Both the position numbers and the translations under genes were made by a program. From Streptomyces diastatochromogenes (GTDB lineage: Bacteria; Actinomycetota; Actinomycetes; Streptomycetales; Streptomycetaceae), in contig NZ_MCGQ01000009.1 of the NCBI RefSeq assembly GCF_002242805.1, forward strand, positions 186,001 through 250,000: DNA of 64,000 nucleotides, in the 5' to 3' direction. Positions 50,801 through 59,328 of the stretch are shown here, in pieces; the stretch's first letter is position 1, and each line of letters opens with the position of its first letter. Under the pieces are notes generated by a model. It was not told the DNA's origin and made no database searches. It saw only the letters and a program-made list of their open reading frames with translations.

Positions 50801-51467
50801 GGCCGGTGGCGTCGCGCAGACGGATCGGCACGGGGACGGCACCCTGCGCGGCCAGCATCTCGGTGAGCCGCACCAGGACGGCGGTCTTGCCCACGCCCAC
50901 CCCGCCGACGAGCAGATACGGGCGGCGGGTTTCGCGCTCGCGCAGCCGCTGGGCGATGACCTCGGCGATCTCCTCCCGGCCGACGATCTCGGCGATGTCC
51001 GGCCCGGCGGTGACGACCAGGTCCTGCGGCTGCCGGCGCGCCTTCGCGAGGTAGCGGCGCTTGGTCCAGCTGTACCAGGCGAACAGGAAGAACGCGGCGG
51101 CGAGCGAGGCGGCAAGGACGGGACCGAGGATGCGGGAGATGCCCTCGAACCCAGCGCTCCGCCGCCAGCGGTCGAACCAGTTCTCCTGGTGCGTGACCGT
51201 GTTGTACACGGCCTCCCCGGCCCAGGCGAGGACGGCGAGCGAGGCGACGACCCAGACGACCCTCATGCCATTGGTGTAGGAGAACCACCTGCGCCACTGC
51301 TTGGGACGGGTGGTGTCCTTGCGGGCCTCCCACCAGACCGTCAGAGCGTGCCAGCGCCTCAGATAGACGCGTCTGGCCCGTCGCCCCAGCCCCCTCAACG
51401 CAAGTGTCGCCATGGGCTCGTTGCGTGGTCGCTCCTTGCCCGGCGGATGACGGACGACCTTCGGCAT
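47838..51467 (-). CDS. Large membrane-anchored STAND/NACHT-like NTPase
   Basis: 1209 residues from an ATG at 51467 behind GGGGAGGAG. A basic N-terminus is followed by two membrane helices (about 69-90 and 111-134). The NTPase has Walker A LLVGGVGVGKTAVLVRL (Lys194), Walker B VVVIADGLEEAL (262-273) and VVASRPHSPL, then EPLSEEEALHFVKARVPETD as in NACHT/STAND modules. The long C-terminal half is helical, repeat-like and Arg-rich, and ends with a Cys cluster (CLPDCTFQLCPYPP) before the final 60 residues. STAND NTPases are typically switches in defence or cell-death control; here the effector and trigger are not identifiable. It stands alone, divergent from the nrd operon across 500 bp. Confidence 0.85.
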   Translation of the reverse strand: MPKVVRHPPGKERPRNEPMATLALRGLGRRARRVYLRRWHALTVWWEARKDTTRPKQWRRWFSYTNGMRVVWVVASLAVLAWAGEAVYNTVTHQENWFDRWRRSAGFEGISRILGPVLAASLAAAFFLFAWYSWTKRRYLAKARRQPQDLVVTAGPDIAEIVGREEIAEVIAQRLRERETRRPYLLVGGVGVGKTAVLVRLTEMLAAQGAVPVPIRLRDATGPDLDFKRMARKRFAEEAPQGVLARTKTERVWQQLLADDKVVVIADGLEEALLGEGLQEDRDNIIRRAIKHAHEERLPLVVASRPHSPLESTPAAIVELEPLSEEEALHFVKARVPETDERRVDWIVETAEVTESPIYLQIARELHHHGDLERDRRNDPRRLDSRSRDRGQLRLWLLETWEHSLLEGRLRANVALEPRERQDALEVVSALACVGLLQDSLEVGFTELLDRDVHPGRVRRVRAHAEHLWEQRSVDRYGKRRNAFSEWHRERIWNLLCDGSDEVSRTLREGDLSQCHGILARFACHADKLKLVEGSEQKVRFPHSILQAYFGYRMLYRLGERAAGELVEQALQPPGPSRELLIALVLLSRRRAADRSAKGGSVTAELKKWEEEVRRQSPGPGRPMAHRLLTAAKHRPADPKALDLYTAALEIESVEDTPRLLSTIVRAVHDRWRDFEGDRRTLEEAKLGLLKQLGTALRATSGRIDTTPLYQELFDMGKQEPAYSIRLAAAQEFGSGGNDAFAVVRQWISKHTDPVQEYNDKVSGLKDCKRRLCVKWAADIQQARAVRVSSRPQDQLKQLTARRLKQLTDRREAFNQQYQHERVLLLREFVMRAWMIPMLLGSVEDSHRDEARERLTKWLRHLDPRRGTPDLPLALEEALAQGFKYAANRRKRHPYTYPGARADLIRQAETVLRQSRCWYAQLNLLQALCLWELPDTSTRREQDDRLGTEQEQDGEAPREPSGAVRGLTAVQTVERWLSMAGTVNQAPARAGPDGASARVRLHPFVAEAGDLVALALETRRPERFVWIDEKGVADTIGSRTTAPQGYRKHNLWIPPSAGWRTLDGRAQRLVADVLVMLNLIEREGHPDEVEERLARAEQPGMPLPPCIRRDRGALRPGMKAGKSRPPAPGTTCLPDCTFQLCPYPPRGAVPRGEIREPFCRQQQALLPGRFRRRLPRGVASLHRKTPGWVGMRVGDLDTFWDEMAGRTRD

Positions 51468-51676
51468 GGTGCGCTCTCCTCCCCTGAGCTGGCTCGGGAC
51501 GGAGGACCCCCGCCGGTGTCGGCACCTCCTTCCATGGAATCACTCACGGCTGGCCCCGCAACCCGGCTGCCCCGGTCCGCACACCCGAGCGGGACCGGAA
51601 TCCCCTCTCCCGCCTGGCCGACCTCACTCTCCTCACCCACGAGTTGACCCTGTGAAGCCACCGCAACACGCAACAG

Positions 51677-51720
51677 ACACAACATCTGGGGGTGACACCA
51701 CGACCCGGCACTAGATGTAT
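51677..51720. promoter_or_regulatory. NrdR-box-like pair upstream of the nrd riboswitch
   Basis: ACACAACATCT (51677-51687) and CACTAGATGTAT (51709-51720) are similar inverted half-elements about three helical turns apart, resembling the paired NrdR boxes of Streptomyces nrd operons. The match is partial and judged by eye. Confidence 0.4.
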
Positions 51721-51835
51721 GCTCGTCCTCGCTGTCGCCGCAGGGGAATCCGGTGCGAATCCGGAACTGTCCCGCAACGGTGTACTTGCGTGCATCCGCA
51801 CGCCTGTTCAGTCCGAGGACCTGTCGGCAGCGCGC
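51718..51835 (+). ncRNA. Cobalamin (B12) riboswitch of the nrdAB operon
   Basis: Conserved blocks are present in order: GCAGGGGAATCCGGTGCGAA, TCCGGAACTGTCCCGCAACG, then after a variable hairpin AGTCCGAGGACCTGTCGGC, the B12-box side. The element lies 130-250 bp upstream of nrdA. In S. coelicolor this riboswitch turns off the class Ia reductase when B12 is available, leaving the B12-dependent class II enzyme. Exact ends are approximate. Confidence 0.9.
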
Positions 51836-51967
51836 GCCCGGCCGTCCGGTCCGGGTGCCTTCAGACGTCCGGGCCTCGTGGAGTGGGCCGGTGGACGCGA
51901 CGCCGTGCGCGCTCGTGCTGCCCCCCGCCCTCCGTCAGGCCCCGTGCCGAGCGAGGGAGAGCCCCAC

Positions 51968-54340
51968 GTGACCATCGCGCCAGCCGACCCGGCTTCAGCC
52001 GTCCAGGCGACCGCAGCCCCGGTGGAGACCGACGGTCCCGGTGCCGCGTTGCTGCGGACCCTGACCGAGCTGACCGCCGACCTCCCCGACGCCGACCCCG
52101 GCCGGGTCGCCGCGGCCGCGCTGCGGGGCCGGTCCGCCCGGGCCGACGAGGCGGAGTTGCGCGAGCTGGCCACGGAGGCGGCCGCGGGCCTCATCTCCGA
52201 GGACCCCGCCTACTCCCGGCTGGCCGCCCGGCTGCTGACCATCTCGATCCGCGCCGAGGCCGCCTCGCAGGGTGTGACGTCCTTCACCGAGTCCGTCGCC
52301 GTGGGCCACCGCGAGGGCCTGGTCGCCGACCGCACGGCGGAGTTCGTACGGCTGCACGCCGAGCGTCTCGACACGCTGATCGACGCCGCCGGCGACGACC
52401 GCTTCGGCTACTTCGGCCTGCGCACCCTGCACAGCCGCTATCTGCTCCGGCACCCGATCACCCGTCGGGTGATCGAGACGCCCCAGCACTTCATGCTGCG
52501 GGTCGCGAGCGGTCTGGCCGAGGACGACACCACCCGGTCCGTCGACGAAGTGGCGGCGCTCTACGGGCTCATGAGCCGCCTCGACTACCTGCCCTCCTCC
52601 CCCACGCTCTTCAACTCCGGCACACGGCACCCCCAGATGTCGTCCTGCTACCTCCTCGACTCGCCGCTGGACGAGCTGGACTCCATCTACGACCGCTACC
52701 ACCAGGTCGCCCGCCTCTCCAAGCACGCCGGCGGCATCGGTCTGTCGTACTCCCGGATCCGCAGCCGCGGTTCGCTGATCCGCGGCACCAACGGGCACTC
52801 CAACGGCATCGTCCCGTTCCTGAAGACCCTGGACGCCTCGGTGGCCGCGGTGAACCAGGGCGGCCGGCGCAAGGGCGCGGCCGCGGTGTACCTGGAGACC
52901 TGGCACTCCGACATCGAGGAGTTCCTGGAGCTGCGGGACAACACCGGTGAGGACGCCCGCCGTACGCACAACCTCAACCTCGCCCACTGGATCCCGGACG
53001 AGTTCATGCGCCGGGTCAACGCCGACGAGCAGTGGTCGCTGTTCTCCCCGGCGGACGTGCCGGAGCTGGTGGACCTGTGGGGCCCGGAGTTCGACGCGGC
53101 CTACCGCAAGGCGGAGGCGGACGGGCTCGCGAAGAAGACCATCCCGGCCCGCGACCTGTACGGCCGCATGATGCGCACCCTCGCGCAGACCGGCAACGGC
53201 TGGATGACCTTCAAGGACGCCGCCAACCGCACCGCCAACCAGACGGCCCTGCCGGGCCACACCGTCCACTCCTCCAACCTCTGCACGGAGATCCTGGAGG
53301 TCACCGACGACGGCGAGACGGCGGTCTGCAACCTGGGTTCGGTCAACCTCGGTGCCTTCGTGCGCGACGGGGACATCGACTGGGAGCGCCTGGACGAGAC
53401 GGTCCGCACGGCCGTCACCTTCCTCGACCGCGTGGTCGACATCAACTTCTACCCGACCGAGCAGGCGGGCCGCTCCAACGCCAAGTGGCGTCCGGTGGGC
53501 CTGGGCGCGATGGGTCTGCAGGACGTCTTCTTCAAGCTGCGCCTGCCCTTCGACTCCGCCGAGGCCAAGGCCCTGTCCACCCGTGTCGCCGAGCGGATCA
53601 TGCTCGCCGCGTACGAGGCCTCCGCCGACCTGGCCGAGCGCAACGGCCCGCTGCCGGCCTGGGAGAAGACCCGTACGGCCAAGGGCGTTCTCCACCCCGA
53701 CCACTACGACGCCGAGCTGACCTGGCCGGAGCGCTGGGCGGCCCTGCGCGAGCGGATCGCCACCGTCGGCATGCGCAACTCGCTCCTCCTCGCGATCGCT
53801 CCGACCGCCACCATCGCCTCCATCGCGGGCGTGTACGAGTGCATCGAGCCGCAGGTCTCCAACCTGTTCAAGCGCGAGACGCTGTCCGGTGAGTTCCTGC
53901 AGGTCAACTCCTACCTGGTGCAGGACCTCAAGGACCTCGGTGTCTGGGACGCGCGCACCCGTGAGGCGCTGCGCGAGTCCAACGGCTCGGTGCAGGACTT
54001 CGCGTGGATCCCGGCCGACGTCCGGGCGCTGTACCGCACGGCGTGGGAGATCCCGCAGCGCGGCCTGATCGACATGGCCGCGGCCCGCACCCCGTTCCTG
54101 GACCAGTCGCAGTCCCTGAACCTGTTCCTGGAGACGCCGACCATCGGCAAGCTCTCCTCGATGTACGCGTACGCCTGGAAGCAGGGCCTGAAGACGACGT
54201 ACTACCTGCGCTCCCGCCCGGCGACCCGCATCGCCCGCGCGGCACAGGCGCAGCCCACCATCCCCGTCCAGCAGGCGGCCGACCCCGACGCCGTCGCCTG
54301 CTCCCTGGAAAACCCCGAGTCCTGCGAGGCCTGCCAGTAA
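51968..54340 (+). CDS. nrdA: Ribonucleotide reductase class Ia large subunit
   Basis: 790 residues from a GTG at 51968 (GAGGGAGA upstream); the frame extends through the riboswitch but that part is untranslated leader. It reduces ribonucleoside diphosphates. Active-site features: SGTRHPQMSSCYLLDSPLDE with the substrate-side Cys, SSNLCTEILEVTDDGE with the radical-site Asn/Cys/Glu, IAPTATIASIAGVYE, and the C-terminal redox pair CSLENPESCEACQ. The N-terminal 80 residues do not show the VxKRDG motif of an ATP-cone. The stop overlaps the nrdB start (TAATG). Confidence 0.96.
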   Translation: MTIAPADPASAVQATAAPVETDGPGAALLRTLTELTADLPDADPGRVAAAALRGRSARADEAELRELATEAAAGLISEDPAYSRLAARLLTISIRAEAASQGVTSFTESVAVGHREGLVADRTAEFVRLHAERLDTLIDAAGDDRFGYFGLRTLHSRYLLRHPITRRVIETPQHFMLRVASGLAEDDTTRSVDEVAALYGLMSRLDYLPSSPTLFNSGTRHPQMSSCYLLDSPLDELDSIYDRYHQVARLSKHAGGIGLSYSRIRSRGSLIRGTNGHSNGIVPFLKTLDASVAAVNQGGRRKGAAAVYLETWHSDIEEFLELRDNTGEDARRTHNLNLAHWIPDEFMRRVNADEQWSLFSPADVPELVDLWGPEFDAAYRKAEADGLAKKTIPARDLYGRMMRTLAQTGNGWMTFKDAANRTANQTALPGHTVHSSNLCTEILEVTDDGETAVCNLGSVNLGAFVRDGDIDWERLDETVRTAVTFLDRVVDINFYPTEQAGRSNAKWRPVGLGAMGLQDVFFKLRLPFDSAEAKALSTRVAERIMLAAYEASADLAERNGPLPAWEKTRTAKGVLHPDHYDAELTWPERWAALRERIATVGMRNSLLLAIAPTATIASIAGVYECIEPQVSNLFKRETLSGEFLQVNSYLVQDLKDLGVWDARTREALRESNGSVQDFAWIPADVRALYRTAWEIPQRGLIDMAAARTPFLDQSQSLNLFLETPTIGKLSSMYAYAWKQGLKTTYYLRSRPATRIARAAQAQPTIPVQQAADPDAVACSLENPESCEACQ

Positions 54341-55350
54341 TGCCCAGCAACCAGAACCTGCTCGACCCCGGCTTCGAGCTGACTCTGCGCCCCATGCGCT
54401 ACCCGGACTTCTACGAGCGCTACCGGGACGCCATCAAGAACACCTGGACCGTCGAGGAGGTCGACCTCCACTCGGACGTCGCCGACCTCGCGAAGCTGAC
54501 CCCGGCCGAGCAGCACCTGATCGGCCGCCTGGTGGCCTTCTTCGCGACGGGTGACTCGATCGTCGCGAACAACCTGGTGCTGACGCTGTACAAGCACATC
54601 AACTCCCCGGAAGCCCGGCTGTACTTGAGCCGCCAGCTGTTCGAGGAGGCCGTGCACGTCCAGTTCTACCTGACCCTCCTGGACACCTACCTCCCCGACC
54701 CGGACGACCGCGCCGCCGCCTTCGCGGCCGTGGAGAACATCCCCTCCATCCGCGAGAAGGCCGAGTTCTGCTTCAAGTGGATGGACTCGGTGGAGAAGCT
54801 GGACCGCCTGGAGTCCAAGGCGGACCGCCGCCGCTTCCTGCTCAACCTGATCTGCTTCGCCGCGTGCATCGAGGGCCTGTTCTTCTACGGCGCCTTCGCG
54901 TACGTCTACTGGTTCCGCAGCCGGGGTCTGCTGCACGGTCTCGCCACCGGCACCAACTGGGTGTTCCGCGACGAGACGATGCACATGTCCTTCGCCTTCG
55001 AGGTGGTCGACACCGTCCGCAAGGAGGAGCCGGAGCTCTTCGACGACCAGCTCCAGCAGCAGGTCACGGACATGCTCCGGGAGGCTGTCGAGGCGGAGCT
55101 GCAGTTCGGGCGCGACCTGTGCGGCGACGGTCTGCCGGGCATGAACACCGAGTCGATGCGTCAGTACCTGGAGTGCGTCGCCGACCAGCGCCTCACCCGC
55201 CTCGGCTTCGCCCCGGTGTACGGCTCGGAGAACCCCTTCTCCTTCATGGAGCTGCAGGGCGTTCAGGAGCTGACGAACTTCTTCGAGCGCCGCCCGTCGG
55301 CGTACCAGGTCGCCGTGGAGGGCACGGTCGACCTGGACGAGGACTTCTGA
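54340..55350 (+). CDS. nrdB: Ribonucleotide reductase class Ia small subunit
   Basis: 336 residues. Di-iron ligands and radical Tyr are in place: Asp72 (FFATGDSIVANN), Glu103 and His106 with Tyr110 (LFEEAVHVQFY), then later Glu/Glu/His in CIEGLFFYGAF and FRDETMHMSFAFEV. It generates the tyrosyl radical used by NrdA. The C-terminus (EGTVDLDEDF) carries the acidic and aromatic residues that dock onto NrdA. Start overlaps the nrdA stop by one base. No separate NrdI or glutaredoxin gene is present, consistent with class Ia. Confidence 0.96.
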   Translation: MPSNQNLLDPGFELTLRPMRYPDFYERYRDAIKNTWTVEEVDLHSDVADLAKLTPAEQHLIGRLVAFFATGDSIVANNLVLTLYKHINSPEARLYLSRQLFEEAVHVQFYLTLLDTYLPDPDDRAAAFAAVENIPSIREKAEFCFKWMDSVEKLDRLESKADRRRFLLNLICFAACIEGLFFYGAFAYVYWFRSRGLLHGLATGTNWVFRDETMHMSFAFEVVDTVRKEEPELFDDQLQQQVTDMLREAVEAELQFGRDLCGDGLPGMNTESMRQYLECVADQRLTRLGFAPVYGSENPFSFMELQGVQELTNFFERRPSAYQVAVEGTVDLDEDF

Positions 55351-55505
55351 TCCCTCCTGTCTCCGCGGGTCTCCTGGGCCTCCCTGAGCTGCCGGTCGAT
55401 GCGCCTGTCGCGCACGATGCCGAGCACGGAGGGGAGGACCAGGAGGACCAGGATTCCGAGCGTGGCGAGCATTCCGATCAGGCCTTCTATCTGGTTTCCG
55501 TTCAT
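55263..55505 (-). CDS. Small single-pass membrane protein antisense to the nrdB 3' end
   Basis: 80 residues from the ATG at 55505. A helix (IEGLIGMLATLGILVLLVLP) is followed by the charged segment VRDRRIDRQLREAQETRGDR. The last 88 bp overlap nrdB in antisense, so the C-terminal residues may be accidental. G/C-rich third positions and a plausible helix plus amphipathic segment favour a real gene. No ribosome site is strong. Not recognised as a family. Confidence 0.5.
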   Translation of the reverse strand: MNGNQIEGLIGMLATLGILVLLVLPSVLGIVRDRRIDRQLREAQETRGDRRDQKSSSRSTVPSTATWYADGRRSKKFVSS

Positions 55506-55597
55506 GTCACCACTGTCGCGCCGGATGCTCCTTACCGGGAGTGGCAGGACTGCCGTACACCCTCGATTTACTGCCACTTCCGAGGCACACTGGCAGC

Positions 55598-56563
55598 ATG
55601 CTGAAGAACGTGGCCGCCGTACTGCTGGACGGCGTGCACCCCTTCGAACTGGGTGTGGTGTGCGAGGTGTTCGGCATCGACCGCAGCGACGAGGGGCTGC
55701 CGGTGTACGACTTCGCCGTGGTCTCGGCGGAGGGCGAGGCGCTGAGCACCCATGTCGGCGGGCTCACCGTGTCGACGCCGTACGGTCTGGAGCGGCTGGA
55801 GGAGGCCGACCTGATCGCGGTGCCGGCCGGGAGCGACTACGTCACCCGGGAGTACCCGCCCGCGCTGCTCGACGCCCTGGTACGGGCCGTGCAGCGGGGC
55901 ACCCGGGTGCTGAGCGTGTGCTCCGGTGTCTTCGTGCTCGGCGCGGCCGGGCTGCTCGACGGGCGGCGGTGCAGTGTGCACTGGCGGCAGGCCAAGGAGC
56001 TGGCGGTGCGCAACCCCCGGGCGATCATCGAGCCGGACGTGCTCTACGTCGACGAGGACCCGGTGATCACCTCCGCCGGTACGGCCGCCGGGATCGACGC
56101 CTGTCTGCACATCGTGCGCAAGGAGCAGGGGCCTGAGGTCGCCAACAAGATCGCCCGGCGGATGGTCGTACCGCCGCACCGGGACGGCGGGCAGGCGCAG
56201 TACATCGAGCGGCCGCTGCCCAAGGCCCCGTGCGACACCGTCGGCGAGGTCCTGGTGTGGATGGAGGAGCACCTCGACCGGGAGGTGACCGTCGAGCAGC
56301 TCGCCGCCCGCGCCCACCTGGCGCCGCGCACCTTCGCCCGGCGCTTCCAGCAGGAGACCGGGACCACTCCCTACCGCTGGATCCTGCGCCAACGGGTGTT
56401 GCTGGCACAGCAGTTGCTGGAGGGCACGGACGAGACCGTGGACGCGATCGCCTCACGCACCGGCTTCGGTACGGCGGCCGCGCTGCGCCACCAGTTCGTC
56501 CGCGCGGTGGGCACGACCCCGAACGCCTACCGGCGCGCGTTCCGGGGCCCGGAGGCCGCCTGA
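55598..56563 (+). CDS. nrdS: GlxA/AraC family regulator (NrdS-like)
   Basis: 321 residues from the ATG at 55598. The N-terminal DJ-1/PfpI-like domain (about 1-180) contains VAAVLLDGVHPFELGVVCEV, LIAVPAGSDYVTREYPPALL and VLSVCSGVFVLGAAGLLDGR. The C-terminal AraC HTH pair is VEQLAARAHLAPRTFARRFQ and VDAIASRTGFGTAAALRHQF. In S. coelicolor an AraC-like gene, nrdS, follows nrdAB as third gene; here it lies 247 bp downstream with a small opposite-strand gene between. The symbol is therefore assigned by position. Ligand unknown. Confidence 0.85.
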   Translation: MLKNVAAVLLDGVHPFELGVVCEVFGIDRSDEGLPVYDFAVVSAEGEALSTHVGGLTVSTPYGLERLEEADLIAVPAGSDYVTREYPPALLDALVRAVQRGTRVLSVCSGVFVLGAAGLLDGRRCSVHWRQAKELAVRNPRAIIEPDVLYVDEDPVITSAGTAAGIDACLHIVRKEQGPEVANKIARRMVVPPHRDGGQAQYIERPLPKAPCDTVGEVLVWMEEHLDREVTVEQLAARAHLAPRTFARRFQQETGTTPYRWILRQRVLLAQQLLEGTDETVDAIASRTGFGTAAALRHQFVRAVGTTPNAYRRAFRGPEAA

Positions 56564-56619
56564 GCGCGCGCCGGTCGTCGGCGGGCGTCGTTCACCACTC
56601 GTCGCTCACCGCACTTCGC

Positions 56620-57990
56620 TCACCACTGCACGGGCTGCAGCAGCAGCCGGTGCGGCCGGAGTGTGATGCCCACACGGGTGGTGTCGTTCGACCCGCCGAC
56701 CTGCTCGAAGCGGTACTTCGCCGAGATCGCCGCGGTGATCAGGCTCAGCTGGGACATGGAGAAGTGGTCGCTGGGGCACTTGCGGTTGCCGACGCTGAAG
56801 GGGCTCATCGCGTACTTGGGCACCTCCTTGACCCGCTCGGGCAGCCAGCGGTCGGGGTCGAAGTCGAGGTGGTGACCGTAGGAGCGGGCGTCGCGCTGGA
56901 TGGCGTAAGGGCTGTACACGATGTCCGCCCCGGCCGGAATGCGATAGCCGCCGAGCGCGGTGTCGGTCACCGCGCGCCGCGTCAATATCCATACGGCGGG
57001 CCGCAGCCGCATGGCCTCGACTACGACATTGTTGGTGTGCCTGAGCGCACGGACGTCCGCGAATGCAACGGGCCGGCCGCCGGTCACGGATTCGACCTCG
57101 GCGCGCACCTTCTCGGCGTGTTCCGGATGTTCCGCGAGCACCTGGAGCAGCCACATGATCGTGGAGGCGACTGTTTCGCTGCCGGGGGTGAGTATCGCGA
57201 CCACCTGGTCGTGGATCTCCTGTTCCCCGATGGGGTCGCCATTGTCGTCCTTCGCCTCCAGCAATGCCGTCAGCAAATCGTCCGGCTTTTGACCAGATGC
57301 CCTCCGCTCGGCGACGATCTCGTCGACCAACAGATGCAAATCGGCCAGCGCCCGGTTGAATTCGCGGTTGGCGGGGAACGGCAGCCGGTACAGCGGTCCG
57401 AGCGGGACGACCATCCTGCGGTACATACCGCGGAAGACGGTGGCAAGGTCGATGCTCAGCCGCTCCGCGCGCTCGTCCATGTAGTCGCCGCGCAGCAGGC
57501 AGCGGGCGGCGATGCGCACGGCGACCCGGAACGACTCGGAGGTGCAGTCGACGGTCTCGCCAGGCTGCCAGCGCTCGGTCAGCGCGTGCGCCTCCTCCTC
57601 CATGACCGTGCCGTACGCGGGGATCGCGTCGAGCCGGAAGGCGGGCTGGATGGTGCGCCGCTGGCGGCGGTGCCGGGGGCCGTTGGCGGTGGCCACGCCC
57701 TCCTTGCCGAGCAGGCCTTCCAGGGACTCCCACAGCGGGCCGTCGATCTTGTAGTCGGGGCTGAGCGCGAGTGCGCCGGTGAGCGCGGGTGTGGTGACGG
57801 CGTACACCGTCTTGGGGCCGAGCTTCAGGCGTACGACGTCGCCGTGCACGCCCAGGCCGGACATGAAGGCGAGCGGGTCGCGGACCAGTTTCAGGCCGTG
57901 GCCGAGGACCGGGACGGCGCCGCCGGCGAGGGGCGGTTCGCGCAGTTCGGCGCTCTCGGACGTCTCGGGTTTCACAGACTCGACGGTCAT
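56620..57990 (-). CDS. Cytochrome P450 CYP170A (albaflavenone monooxygenase)
   Basis: 456 residues. P450 hallmarks: I-helix [19 protein letters not shown], ExxR in [14 protein letters not shown], and the heme loop [15 protein letters not shown] with Cys405. It follows and overlaps the terpene synthase gene by 4 bp. In S. coelicolor the orthologue oxidises epi-isozizaene in two steps to albaflavenone, an antibacterial sesquiterpene ketone, and has a second, moonlighting farnesene synthase activity. I cannot verify the residues of that second site here. It needs ferredoxin/ferredoxin reductase encoded elsewhere. Confidence 0.94.
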   Translation of the reverse strand: MTVESVKPETSESAELREPPLAGGAVPVLGHGLKLVRDPLAFMSGLGVHGDVVRLKLGPKTVYAVTTPALTGALALSPDYKIDGPLWESLEGLLGKEGVATANGPRHRRQRRTIQPAFRLDAIPAYGTVMEEEAHALTERWQPGETVDCTSESFRVAVRIAARCLLRGDYMDERAERLSIDLATVFRGMYRRMVVPLGPLYRLPFPANREFNRALADLHLLVDEIVAERRASGQKPDDLLTALLEAKDDNGDPIGEQEIHDQVVAILTPGSETVASTIMWLLQVLAEHPEHAEKVRAEVESVTGGRPVAFADVRALRHTNNVVVEAMRLRPAVWILTRRAVTDTALGGYRIPAGADIVYSPYAIQRDARSYGHHLDFDPDRWLPERVKEVPKYAMSPFSVGNRKCPSDHFSMSQLSLITAAISAKYRFEQVGGSNDTTRVGITLRPHRLLLQPVQW

Positions 57991-59069
57991 TCGTCACCTG
58001 CCGCTTCGTTGTTGACGTACGGGGGCGTGGACCGGTCGTCCCAGCTGTCGACCATGTACCGGCCGGACTCGTGGTGGAACCAGTAGACGGAGCTGAACCA
58101 GTTCCGCATATAGCCGACACTGGCGCGGACGGCTGCGCTGAGTTCCCTTCCGCGGGGTGTTCCGTCGGCGAGTTCGCGGGCGAACCGCAGGGCGTCCCGC
58201 TCGGCGTCGAGGAATTCGGCGATGCATTCCTCGACGCGCCGCCTGACTTCCTCCACCGCTTCTTCGAGTGTCAGTCCCTCATGGGTGATGAGACTGATTC
58301 CGAGATTGTGCACCTCGTCGCCCGCGATTTCCTTCGGCAGCGAGCAGAGGTCGTTGTACCAGGCGGCGAATTCCTGGCTCAGTAATGCCGCACGGTGATA
58401 GGCCGGATGTTTCCTCACCGCGTCCGGGAGTTCACACCCGGCACTCGGCTCCAGCAGGTCCGTCCATATCCAGTGCGCGAAGGTGAGCCGCCGCAGGGCG
58501 AGGTACTCCTCGACCTTCGGAACATACCCCGCGGTCCGGTTGCGGAACTCGCGGTCGTAGGCCTCGATCACCTCGCGGAAGTGCCCGGCGAACCGCTGGT
58601 TCCAGGTGCGCGGCAGGAACGAGTACAGCCGCAGCACGCTGTCCGCGAACCCTGCCACCAGGGGGTCCGGATGGTGCAGATGGTGCCGGGGTGCGTCGAG
58701 GGCCGCGTGCAGGCGGTGCCTCAGCCGGCGCCAGTCGCCCACCCGGCCGTGCACCCGGTCACGGTCGTGCCGGTCGTCCCAGACGAAGAACCAGGCACTG
58801 TAGTCGGCAATGGCCTGCAGGACCTCGTCCGGGGCGCCGGTGTAGTACCCGGCCATGAGGTCGGTGTAGCAAAGGCCATCGGCATATTCCCGCACCTTGT
58901 CCGCCGGCATCAGCCGCTTTTCCAGCAACCACTGCCGTGTCTTCTCCTGAAGCTTTGGCCAATACGGGTGGAGTTGCCGGGAAAACGAGTCCTCGATCAC
59001 CGGGAGGGCGACAGACGGCGGTACTGCGACCGCTGTCGACGATGTGGTGCCGTGTGAGAAAGCGTGCAC
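57987..59069 (-). CDS. Epi-isozizaene synthase (class I sesquiterpene cyclase)
   Basis: 360 residues from a GTG at 59069 behind GAGAGGGGA, agreeing with the known VHAF N-terminus. The Asp-rich motif is DDRHD (98-102), as in the characterised enzyme, rather than plain DDxxD. The NSE triad is in [10 protein letters not shown] (239-247). [20 protein letters not shown] and the ending [19 protein letters not shown] are highly conserved. It cyclises farnesyl diphosphate to epi-isozizaene, which CYP170A then oxidises. The two genes form a minimal albaflavenone operon. Confidence 0.95.
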   Translation of the reverse strand: MHAFSHGTTSSTAVAVPPSVALPVIEDSFSRQLHPYWPKLQEKTRQWLLEKRLMPADKVREYADGLCYTDLMAGYYTGAPDEVLQAIADYSAWFFVWDDRHDRDRVHGRVGDWRRLRHRLHAALDAPRHHLHHPDPLVAGFADSVLRLYSFLPRTWNQRFAGHFREVIEAYDREFRNRTAGYVPKVEEYLALRRLTFAHWIWTDLLEPSAGCELPDAVRKHPAYHRAALLSQEFAAWYNDLCSLPKEIAGDEVHNLGISLITHEGLTLEEAVEEVRRRVEECIAEFLDAERDALRFARELADGTPRGRELSAAVRASVGYMRNWFSSVYWFHHESGRYMVDSWDDRSTPPYVNNEAAGDE

Positions 59070-59240
59070 GAACAGTCCCCTCTCAGCTGCCAGGAGCGCA
59101 CACCCCTCCTTGCCGTGCCGGGCGTGCGCCGTTGCGTATCCCCGCCCTTCCATTCAGCACCACAACTGACCATTATGGGAACGGATTTGCCCCCATCACC
59201 ACCCCAAGATGCCGGGAATCTTGCGACGAACAAACGAACG

Positions 59241-59272
59241 ACGCCCGCTCGGGAAGGATCCCGAACGGGCGC
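59241..59272 (-). terminator. Hairpin downstream of peptide deformylase
   Basis: CGCCCGCTCGGG pairs with CCCGAACGGGCG (one mismatch) around AAGGAT, between the def stop and the terpene synthase promoter. Confidence 0.75.
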
Positions 59273-59328
59273 CGTAGCGTACGTCGTTGCTGCTCTCGTA
59301 CGGTGTCCGGACAGTCGGACCGCACGTC

